The notes beneath the pieces are model-generated. The model made no database searches, was not told where the DNA came from, and saw only the letters and a list, made by a program, of their open reading frames with translations. Below are positions 44,611 through 51,713 of a stretch of 64,000 bases of DNA, piece by piece. The stretch spans positions 3,534,001 through 3,598,000 of the forward strand of contig NZ_BKZW01000001.1 of the NCBI RefSeq assembly GCF_008974265.1, in the 5' to 3' direction. The DNA comes from Dictyobacter vulcani. Lineage in GTDB: Bacteria; Chloroflexota; Ktedonobacteria; Ktedonobacterales; Ktedonobacteraceae. The position numbers and the translations under genes are program-made. The first letter of the stretch is position 1. Each line of letters begins with the position of its first letter.

Positions 44611-45756
44611 TCAGCTTTGATGACGTTGTTGTCTAAAAGAAAGCAGTGTATCCAGTCGTTGTGCGGCTTCCGCCTGAAGAGAGGGAAGAACGTGTGAATA
44701 GGTGTCCAGGGTGATGGAAATTTGACTATGTCCGAGCAGCTCTTGTACTACTTTAGGATGTACTCCTAGTGAAAGAAGTAAAGAGGCGCAGCTATGTCGT
44801 AGATCATGAAAGCGAATGATTGGCAGTCCGGCCTTTTTTAGAATTGGCCGAAATGATCTCCTTGTCATATTTCCAACCTCTATCGGCCTACCCAGCATAT
44901 TACAGAAAACCAAATCATATTCTTCCCATTCAGGTCCTACTGCCAGCCGTTGCTCGTGCTGTTTTCTTCGATGTTGTTTCAGGCTTTCAAGCGCCGTCGC
45001 TGTTAACGTGATATTGCGACGACTCTTCGCTGTTTTAGGTTCTGAAAAAACAAATCCCTTATTGGAGATTCGGGCTATTTTTCGCTTGACTTGAAGGGTA
45101 CCATTGTCGAAATGAATATCCTTCCATTGAAGCCCAAGGAGTTCACCTTGTCGCATACCTGTACTGAGTGCCAAAATGTACAGTGTTTCAAGTGGATCAC
45201 CTTGAGCTGCTTCAAGGAAGCTATGTGCTTGTTCATGTGAGAGTACTTGCATCTCTTTTTTGGGGACGCGAGGACCTTCAATTAAGTTACACACATTACG
45301 TGGCATCAGGTTCCATTTTACTGCATCGTTGAATGCTCTATGCAAAAAGCGATGTATATGCAGGATAGTCTGAGGTGCATACCCTTCTTCCCTTTTTGTC
45401 TTGTAAAGTCTTTGAAGATGCTGAGGCGTTATTTTTTGTAGCGTTACTTTTCCCAGAATGGGAATGATATGTAATCTCACGAGTTCACAATAGCGAATAT
45501 ACGTTTTGTCTCTTAGAATTGGCTGTGCTGTATCAGTCAACCATGATGTTAGGAATTCACTTAGCTTTTGATCTTTGGTTGTGATCAAGGTACCCTGCAT
45601 CTTCGCTTGGGTTGCTAATTGTAGCTCCTTAAGGGCTTCTTTTTGTGTCTTGCAATAGCTGAATTTCTTTTTACCTTCTTCAGATGTGATGACTGCTACC
45701 CAGCGACCATCTTTGCGTTGATAGACACTACCTTCTCCTTGTATACGGCGTCCCAT
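44611..45756 (-). CDS. Phage-type tyrosine integrase of element 2
   Basis: 381 residues: an N-terminal AP2-like DNA-binding segment (GSVYQRKDGRWVAVIT), a SAM-like core-binding domain (65-165) and a catalytic domain with R202 (TGMRQGEL), K241/244, H317 and R320 (FHDLRHSC), H343 (LGHSQIS) and Y353 (DTYSHVL). All are present. It differs strongly from integrase 1, so the two elements are not copies of each other although they use the same tRNA. It overlaps nothing; the next gene starts 5 bases upstream. Confidence 0.95.
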   Translation of the reverse strand: MGRRIQGEGSVYQRKDGRWVAVITSEEGKKKFSYCKTQKEALKELQLATQAKMQGTLITTKDQKLSEFLTSWLTDTAQPILRDKTYIRYCELVRLHIIPILGKVTLQKITPQHLQRLYKTKREEGYAPQTILHIHRFLHRAFNDAVKWNLMPRNVCNLIEGPRVPKKEMQVLSHEQAHSFLEAAQGDPLETLYILALSTGMRQGELLGLQWKDIHFDNGTLQVKRKIARISNKGFVFSEPKTAKSRRNITLTATALESLKQHRRKQHEQRLAVGPEWEEYDLVFCNMLGRPIEVGNMTRRSFRPILKKAGLPIIRFHDLRHSCASLLLSLGVHPKVVQELLGHSQISITLDTYSHVLPSLQAEAAQRLDTLLSFRQQRHQS

Positions 45757-45760
45757 ACCA

Positions 45761-46933
45761 TTAATTCTCCTGCTCTATTGTTAGAACTGTATCTGCCCTG
45801 CTAGTTATTTGTGTTAATGGTTCTGTGTTCTGTTTGTGTGATTGCTTGTGATTTTGTCCTTGTTGCTTCTCCTCATAGGCGCGTAACCATTCTAGGCATG
45901 TTGAACGCCTCACACGAGCACGTTGAGCTAATAGACGTCCAGACATGCGTTGTCCCTCCTCTTTGATGTCTTGATACGCTTTTAGGAGCCGGTCCTCCTG
46001 CCCCGCGGATGCCATATCGTCTTCTTCTAAGAATGTTTCTGTTACTGTTTCATCCTCCTGTTTGCTGATTACTTCCGCATGCTGTAGAGAATCCTGTATC
46101 TTTGATTGTGATTTCGGTTTCTGCTCTATACCCAGGTTTTCCTGATGTGAATCTTGATGAATATCTCTGTTGTTTATTTTCTCTGGTAGAGCAGGCAGCG
46201 GCGTGATGGCGAGTGTTACATTAGAAATTCCCTCTTCTTTGACGACCGTACGATTATCGTAGTGTTTTTGCAAAGCTGCTTCAAGCAGCCTTTCCAGGTC
46301 GTCCTGAGTGAATTGAGGAGCCATCCCTTCTTGAGGAGTGGTCTGGCACTTATCTTGAGCTAACTCAATTGTTTTATCAGTTGACTTCGTTGTCTTTTGT
46401 TGCTTTTCACCTTTTTGCGACTGTTCCAAGAGTGGAACATCATGGAGGCGACTCATAAGGACAAACCCTACCACTGCGATTGCTCGTAGTGTACTGAGCA
46501 AGCGGACATCGATGCCGATAAGCTGAATCGCTTCATGACTTGAGGTATTTACGGCATGACTAAAAATATCTCCTTCCGTAATAAACCAGGCAACCAATGT
46601 AAGCAGCATAGTCAGAATACTGTAGAGGAATAATTTGATCCAATCGCGTTGCTTTAAACTCTGAAAGACGGAGTAAAAGCTGACACCGAGACTTCCATCA
46701 ATGGCAATTGCCTGTGTCCAGGCCCAGGCAATTGCAAAAGGGGTTCCATCTTTGAGCATGCTGCCATCTGATAGAAAGTTCGCGCTGCTTACAACCAATC
46801 CGGCAGTGAGTAGAATCTCTGAACTCTTTGCTATGAAATTGGCAATGAAACGTAAAAAGGCTTCATACCAGGCGAGGGAAATAAACTCTTCTAAACGTGA
46901 ATATTTTTGTTCTGACACTGCATTTCCTTCCAT
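45761..46933 (-). CDS. Four-helix membrane protein with C-terminal HTH-like segment, element 2
   Basis: About 390 residues. Four transmembrane helices lie in the first 165 residues, with the polar-in-helix stretch AWAWTQAIAIDGSLGVSF. A long acidic, Gln-rich linker follows, and near the end RMSGRLLAQRARVRRSTCLEW looks like an HTH. This plan recalls the DUF2637/Spd-type membrane proteins of actinobacterial integrative plasmids; the match is by layout only. GTG 46918 (AAGGA upstream) is an alternative start. A broken 5' copy lies at 47974-48130. Confidence 0.65.
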   Translation of the reverse strand: MEGNAVSEQKYSRLEEFISLAWYEAFLRFIANFIAKSSEILLTAGLVVSSANFLSDGSMLKDGTPFAIAWAWTQAIAIDGSLGVSFYSVFQSLKQRDWIKLFLYSILTMLLTLVAWFITEGDIFSHAVNTSSHEAIQLIGIDVRLLSTLRAIAVVGFVLMSRLHDVPLLEQSQKGEKQQKTTKSTDKTIELAQDKCQTTPQEGMAPQFTQDDLERLLEAALQKHYDNRTVVKEEGISNVTLAITPLPALPEKINNRDIHQDSHQENLGIEQKPKSQSKIQDSLQHAEVISKQEDETVTETFLEEDDMASAGQEDRLLKAYQDIKEEGQRMSGRLLAQRARVRRSTCLEWLRAYEEKQQGQNHKQSHKQNTEPLTQITSRADTVLTIEQEN

Positions 46934-47065
46934 ACAAACTGACATCCGTAAGACTATACATACGTCTTACTGTGAATTTTTTCTTGATTTAGATCATCAC
47001 CTCCTTCAAGGGTCTTTTGTGTACTCTTGCCGATATGTATGAGATACTATCTTTTGCGTTGAGCC

Positions 47066-47377
47066 CTAGCTATCCTGTTGCGTCTGAAGCCAATGATGAA
47101 GAGCTGTTGCGCTTATACGTACTGACCTGCCAAGATGAATGGTTGGTAGACCCCGGTTAATTAAGGTATACACATGAGCACGGCAAATGTTAAGTTGAGT
47201 AGCAACCTGAGGAATTGTTAATAATATCTGTTTGTTTGCTATCTCATCACTCTGTGTATTTTCTTGATCATCACTTGCAGAATTATGCAATGGATTCTTT
47301 TGCTCTTTAACTACGCGTTTAGAGTGTAGTGGTATGATACTTTGTTCACTCGATTGTGTGTGTGGATACGATGCCAT
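47066..47377 (-). CDS. Excisionase-like HTH protein of element 2
   Basis: 103 residues. After a polar 48-residue N-terminus, the C-terminal half is a MerR-like HTH_17 / excisionase domain: LTIPQVATQLNICRAHVYTLI, GLPTIHLGRSVRISATAL. Proteins of this type bend DNA at att sites and favour excision, or act as transcription factors. Its place in an integrase-bearing element favours Xis. Confidence 0.8.
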   Translation of the reverse strand: MASYPHTQSSEQSIIPLHSKRVVKEQKNPLHNSASDDQENTQSDEIANKQILLTIPQVATQLNICRAHVYTLINRGLPTIHLGRSVRISATALHHWLQTQQDS

Positions 47378-47655
47378 GGAAATTCTCCAATTCTATTTCA
47401 TACTTTCTATGTTGTGTGCCACGCAAAGCTTTTTGCCATGCTTATTGTGATCATCACATTTTACTTGCTTTGTATCCTACCATACATCAATCAATAATGC
47501 ACTATTTAATCATTTTATGCTTATATAGTAGATATAGATAGTGCAATAGCTCCCGGCGCTGATTGATCGTTCTCCTACATACCAGATCTATAAAACTAAC
47601 TTTACAAGTTTTTACACAGGTGGACAATCTTTGCTTTTATATGACTCCTTTCACT

Positions 47656-47689
47656 AAAAATGAATATCATATTTATGATATTCATTTTT
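47656..47689. promoter_or_regulatory. Perfect 16-bp inverted repeat upstream of the XRE gene
   Basis: AAAAATGAATATCATA (47656-47671), a 2-base centre, and its exact complement (47674-47689). It lies 62 bases before the XRE gene in the divergent region with the Xis-like gene, so it could be the operator of the XRE repressor or a bidirectional terminator. The surrounding 47378-47751 holds no gene. Confidence 0.6.
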
Positions 47690-47751
47690 GAATAGTCGTG
47701 TCAAGGGGAGGATATGCTAGAATAAGCCCAAAAGTATATGGAGTTACAGCC

Positions 47752-47967
47752 ATGTTGCGGTTAAAAGTGAAAGAAATTGCAGAAGGAAAAAATATCTCTC
47801 AAAGTAAGCTCTCACGGCTTGCTGATATTGGCTATTCGACGGTACGGCGCATTTTTGACGATCCGTATTGCTCCGTGAGTATTGATACACTCAACAAAAT
47901 TGCCCAGGCTTTAGATGTACCTGCTCTGAGCTTGCTTGAAGAGTCCGAGGAAGGCACTGCCAAATAA
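47752..47967 (+). CDS. XRE family regulator of element 2
   Basis: 71 residues from ATG 47752 (GGAG 8 bases upstream; the frame starts earlier at 47698 without a signal). A complete Cro/CI-like HTH: MLRLKVKEIAEGKNISQSKL, YSTVRRIFDDP, then IDTLNKIAQALDVPALSLLE. It is the only plus-strand gene in its neighbourhood, set opposite the Xis-like gene, as expected for a lysogeny-type switch. Confidence 0.85.
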   Translation: MLRLKVKEIAEGKNISQSKLSRLADIGYSTVRRIFDDPYCSVSIDTLNKIAQALDVPALSLLEESEEGTAK

Positions 47968-47973
47968 AATTTT

Positions 47974-48130
47974 GTATGGCATAAAAATGTCCCCTATTTT
48001 TGATGATATGCATCTTCAATCCGTGCCGGAAGCAAAAGCTTGGAACTCTTGGCCACAAAGGTAAAAGGGCTTCATACCAGGTAAGGGAAATAAGCTCTTC
48101 TAAATGTGACCTTTTTGGTTCTGACACCAT
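47974..48130 (-). pseudogene. Truncated copy of the element 2 membrane protein 5' end
   Basis: On the minus strand the first 25 or so residues (VSEPKRSHLEELISLTWYEA) match the start of the 45761-46933 gene (VSEQKYSRLEEFISLAWYEA) at protein and DNA level. The match then continues only after a deletion and frame change (WPRVPSFCF in frame, KSSKLLLPAR in the shifted frame), and ends. It is a decayed 5' duplicate, so an ancestral element copy was partly lost here. Confidence 0.7.
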
Positions 48131-48254
48131 ACATTCGTTCCTCTCTTGGCAACGAGCTGAGAATCTCCTTTGCTTGAGATCCTCGGCTCGTTGTGTTTAA
48201 TCTTAATCCTGCCATGACATACTGAGATGCTCATATGTACAATGCATTTACTAT

Positions 48255-48728
48255 TTAGACCTGTTCATTTTCGGCTTTTGGTTGTTTCCGTGCAGGAAAT
48301 TCTCGGTTAGCTTTTTGTATGGCTTTCTCGTGAGCTTCTTGCGCGTAGGTTGATCCGTATGCTTTGTAAAGTTGTGAATACAAGAGGCAGCGATTGATCT
48401 CTCCATATCGCATGAGCAGAGATGTGATCGATTTATGGTTGCGTTGGATGTATTCATGTTGTCTGTTGAGCGCAGCGGCAAGGTGTTCATGAAATTCGGC
48501 CTCAAGGTGAGTCACGAAGCGATACATTTCCGAATGAACAGCATTTTGTATGGTGTCGTTTATGAGAGGGAGTGCTTGCTGCTCAATGAGTTGACCATTG
48601 TAGCGCATCGTTTCCTGGCGTAATGTTTCCTCGATCAGCTCTTTGAGTGTCTTCTTCTCACGTTGTGCCTGGTCGGCGAGTGCCTCTTTGATATTCTCGT
48701 CAATCCATACATTGAGTTGCTTTTCCAT
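48255..48728 (-). CDS. Ribbon-helix-helix-type protein of element 2
   Basis: 157 residues from ATG 48728. The N-terminus EKQLNVWIDENIKEALADQA and KKTLKELIEETLRQETM fit a ribbon-helix-helix DNA-binding domain; the rest is a long helical, charged region with many His/Gln. RHH proteins with helical tails include ParG- and MobC-like plasmid proteins. The open frame reaches 49007 without a start signal. Partition, mobilisation or copy control are all possible. Confidence 0.7.
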   Translation of the reverse strand: MEKQLNVWIDENIKEALADQAQREKKTLKELIEETLRQETMRYNGQLIEQQALPLINDTIQNAVHSEMYRFVTHLEAEFHEHLAAALNRQHEYIQRNHKSITSLLMRYGEINRCLLYSQLYKAYGSTYAQEAHEKAIQKANREFPARKQPKAENEQV

Positions 48729-48792
48729 GTGTTTTGTCTCTTTCTTTATTGTTGATGAGTACATGCTGCACAGATAAGTGCACGCTTTTTTC

Positions 48793-49176
48793 TTAGGACT
48801 CCTGTGGCGTGTTGATGAGCAGAATATAGCCTTGTTCAAACGTTTTAATTTGTAATGCGAATGGCGCCAACTTTCCATTGGTGTTGCTGATATGTTTGCG
48901 TAAGAGTTGTTTACTTGCCAGACCAATTCGCATCTGTAACTTCGTAGTATTGATATAGGAGAGCATGATCCAGGTGTCATGATGCATGATTGGCTTTTTA
49001 TTCTCACTCAGGTATTGTTGGAAAAACGCTACACAAAGGCGATATTCAGTGGGTGTGAGTGGGATCGTGCACCCATTAAAGAGAAACTTCTGCCATGTTT
49101 CATTCATGGTAATGTGTAGCCCTGCATAGGTGAAATCAGTGTTCCTGGCTGTATGTAAAGGCATATGCGTTATCAT
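48793..49176 (-). CDS. OmpR-type winged-helix protein without receiver, element 2
   Basis: 127 residues from ATG 49176 (GAGGAG close upstream). The region GCTIPLTPTEYRLCVAFFQQ, LASKQLLRKHISNTNGKL and IKTFEQGYILLI follows the alpha-loop-alpha and final beta-hairpin pattern of the OmpR/PhoB C-terminal DNA-binding domain. There is no receiver, so it is not a phosphorylation-controlled regulator. Transcribed with the downstream dnaC-like gene. Confidence 0.6.
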   Translation of the reverse strand: MITHMPLHTARNTDFTYAGLHITMNETWQKFLFNGCTIPLTPTEYRLCVAFFQQYLSENKKPIMHHDTWIMLSYINTTKLQMRIGLASKQLLRKHISNTNGKLAPFALQIKTFEQGYILLINTPQES

Positions 49177-49220
49177 TTCTCCTCTATTCAAGAATCAAAA
49201 ATATTTGAGCTGTTTCTGGC

Positions 49221-50020
49221 TTATTCGCCATGGATTCGGTAGTCTAGTGCTTGCTTCATGTTGATCGCATGCACCAAGTGTTTATCTTGAAAACGGGAAT
49301 ATAAGCGTGGTTCCATCTTTTCCCAGCTTGTTGTGTTCATCGTGATGACCGTTGGTGCGTGGGCATTGTAGCGATAGTTTAAGAGTTGGAATAATTTGTC
49401 GTTGGCCCAGGCTGTATTGTTTTGGGTCCCAAAGTCATCTAAGATCAGCAGCTCCGTCTCACAGATCTGTTGAAAGCGTTCATCGTAATCTTGTTCTACC
49501 TTTGGGAGAAGGTAGCTCGTAAATCATCAAGCAACCGAGGAACAATCTGAAAGACAACCAGTTTTCCTGCTTCAAGCTGTTTTTTCGCAATAGAGACAGC
49601 CAGGTGCGTCTTTCCACATCCATATTCTCCAATCAGTGCTAACCATCCAGTTGGCTGATTGGCAAATTCGAACGCGTGTGTATATGCCTCGTGAACCCCT
49701 TGAAGAAAGGGATTGTAGGTGTGAAAAGAAGCATGGCGAAAGCGTTCTAAGGTATTCAATCCAGAAGCGTGAATAAGCTTTTGCTGTTTTTTCTGCTTGA
49801 TTAGATCTACATGACAGTGACACGGGACTGGTTTTCCAAAGTCAGGATGTCCGAAGGGGACATCAACTCGAAGATAGCCAGCGTCATTACAGTGTGGACA
49901 CATCTGTTTTGCTTCCTGCTTTATCGGATGATTATCGATGGGTTGTGGCAGTATTGCTTTGTTGTTGTGTTGATTTCTAGCTCGATCTCTTCTCTGTATG
50001 CGATCAATCAGGCGATCCAT
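49221..50020 (-). CDS. DnaC-like helicase loader ATPase, frameshifted
   Basis: About 267 residues if one base is restored. The N-terminus has a zinc-finger pattern (CPHC then CHC). ATPase motifs: Walker A IGEYGCGKTH, then after the break ELLILDDFGTQNN (Walker B), ITMNTT (sensor 1) and SRFQDKH. The long frame stops at 49496 with ATFSQR; adding one C to the run at 49504-49506 restores SPKVEQDYDERFQQICETE to the stop at 49221. This is the DnaC/IstB/DnaI loader type. It overlaps the replication initiator by 13 bases, forming a replication operon. Confidence 0.85.
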
Positions 50021-51414
50021 GCGCTTTGCTCCTTGTTCTCTGTGTTACTAACGCTTCCCTTTAAATGCATAACTTGCTGTATTTGAGGAAATTTTTGTGA
50101 CCATTCAGCCGGACTGTGGATGGTAAACGTATGTTGTTCAAGCTGGATATTCACAACCCAGGCAGTGTCTCTATATACTGGCTCAGCCTGTAACTTATAG
50201 TCATAATGGTGACCGTCTTGCTTTACCTGTACAGTAAGCTGCTGCGCTTCTTGTTTGGTCATCGCCACCTTTGTGGTAGCAAATGAGGAATGTGAAATTT
50301 TTGGCGGTGATTCTAATGTGTGTTTAACTGGCTGACGGAAGGTGCATGTCTCGCGATGCCGTTTATGTTCCAGTATGGCATGGACGCGACGCTTTCCTCG
50401 GCTATCATGATTGGCTAGATCAAGCACAGTCATCCCACAAGCATCACGATGCTGCTTCCAGTAGGAGTCTGATCCATGAAGCCAGGCTTCCTGGATATCA
50501 TTTACGTTCAGTTTTGGCTCTAATCCAAGGAGTTTTTGTGCCGCGTGGAGTTGCCGCGGGCGTTCTTGTTGACCAAACGGGTGTCCTCGTAGCACTTCAA
50601 TGCGTTGAACAACTCCTTCTGCTGTTTCTGGTTTTTGGATATCAGACTGGTGTACTGGTGCATTCAGTGTAATCTGATGATCCTGAAGGTGCGCAGCGAG
50701 AGATGAAGTAGCGGCTTTTATTGTCTCTGATTCATTCCATTGGGAATGTGTGTCCTTAGTAGCTTCTTCTCTTCTCTTAGTAATATCTTTATTACTCTTA
50801 CTCTTGTCTTCGTGAAAAATAGGGGATGAACCTTCTTCTGGAGTGCTTTCATGTCCGTTTTTGACATCGGCAATATTGCCGCTAAATTCAGCAATTTTGC
50901 CGGTATCTGGCGGCAATTCTGCCGGTCGGTGTCGGAAATATTGCCGATACATACCGGAAATATTTCCGCTTTGAGTGAGTTGATGCAACGTCGGCAAAAT
51001 TGCCTCTTTTGTGGGCGGGGTTGTGATTCCTGTTTGTATCTGTGTCAGATGAACCGTATATTGATAGGTTCTTTTTGACACGGCGATGTCAATATAGCCA
51101 CAGGCGATCAGCAAGGGGATGGCGACATCGCGCAGCGTCCGTTCGCTGATCATGTGATCCATCTCAGTAAGAATTTGCTGCTGGGTTTTGTAGATAGAGA
51201 TACTGATAGATTGGCTTAGTATTTCTCCAGATACCTCTTTGGATTGATCGTGTTGTTCTGGCAGTTGCTTGAATTCCTGGCTGATACAGGCATGGTAGAG
51301 CAAATAGCTCAGTAATGCGGCTGCATGTTTGTTGCCAGTACAGGCTCTTCTCAGACAGGGCCGCATAATGAGTAGCTCTTCTTCTGGAAACTGGACTCCC
51401 CACTTCATATGCAT
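50008..51414 (-). CDS. Putative replication initiator of element 2
   Basis: About 468 residues from ATG 51414 (AAAGAG upstream; the frame reaches 51525 without a signal). The N-terminal 130 residues look like a winged-helix replication protein (MKWGVQFPEEELLIMRPCLR, LSYLLYHACI, SERTLRDVAIPLLIACGYID). The middle is polar and low in conserved motifs; the C-terminus is mixed alpha/beta. It directly precedes and overlaps the DnaC-like gene, the usual order for initiator plus loader in plasmids and phages. An iteron-like array lies inside its coding sequence. No relaxase motifs seen. Confidence 0.65.
   Translation of the reverse strand: MHMKWGVQFPEEELLIMRPCLRRACTGNKHAAALLSYLLYHACISQEFKQLPEQHDQSKEVSGEILSQSISISIYKTQQQILTEMDHMISERTLRDVAIPLLIACGYIDIAVSKRTYQYTVHLTQIQTGITTPPTKEAILPTLHQLTQSGNISGMYRQYFRHRPAELPPDTGKIAEFSGNIADVKNGHESTPEEGSSPIFHEDKSKSNKDITKRREEATKDTHSQWNESETIKAATSSLAAHLQDHQITLNAPVHQSDIQKPETAEGVVQRIEVLRGHPFGQQERPRQLHAAQKLLGLEPKLNVNDIQEAWLHGSDSYWKQHRDACGMTVLDLANHDSRGKRRVHAILEHKRHRETCTFRQPVKHTLESPPKISHSSFATTKVAMTKQEAQQLTVQVKQDGHHYDYKLQAEPVYRDTAWVVNIQLEQHTFTIHSPAEWSQKFPQIQQVMHLKGSVSNTENKEQSAWIA
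50868..51004. repeat. Iteron-like array inside the initiator gene
   Basis: Six AT-centred palindromic units of 13-15 bases: CGGCAATATTGCCG (50868-50881), CAGCAATTTTGCCGG (50889-50903), CGGCAATTCTGCCGG (50911-50925), CGGAAATATTGCCGA (50933-50947), CGGAAATATTTCCG (50955-50968) and CGGCAAAATTGCC (50992-51004). Spacing of the first five is close to 22 bases, that is, two helical turns. The encoded residues (GNISGMYRQYFRHRPAEL region) look like low-complexity linker, so the DNA may matter more than the protein here. Confidence 0.75.
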
Positions 51415-51713
51415 ATAGCTCTTTCTAATATGTAAATAATAATGAGAAACGTTTACACCAGTTGTAGAGGAATTAATTAGAACTCTTCTAATAAACTGAT
51501 CTAGAACTTTCTGTACGCTATTCAATGTTTGAGCAACTTTGATTGCTCACCAACTGATTCAACTATGCCTGATTTTTGCGCTGAATGGGAGATACAGAAC
51601 CTATACAATACCGATGATTCACCTATGATCTAGCTATGATGAGGAAAAATGTAGCGATAAATATGAAAATTCTCTATAATGGGTCGATACAAACTTTCAG
51701 TGAAGCACTATAA

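Larger units (their letters stand above)
44476..51600. mobile_element. Integrated element 2, tandem, right end undefined
   Basis: A second integrase lies 94 bases after the 42-bp core, in the same orientation as integrase 1 to its core, so a second element appears to sit behind the first. It holds a membrane protein, a Xis-like protein, XRE, RHH, a wHTH protein, a DnaC-like loader and a replication initiator. I found no third copy of the tRNA repeat up to 64000, so the right end at about 51.6 kb is set only by where the gene style changes. Confidence 0.6.

Noticed and set aside
50868..51004. Intrinsic terminators within the initiator gene
   Set aside because: Units are short, AT-centred and lack T tracts; regular spacing fits iterons better.
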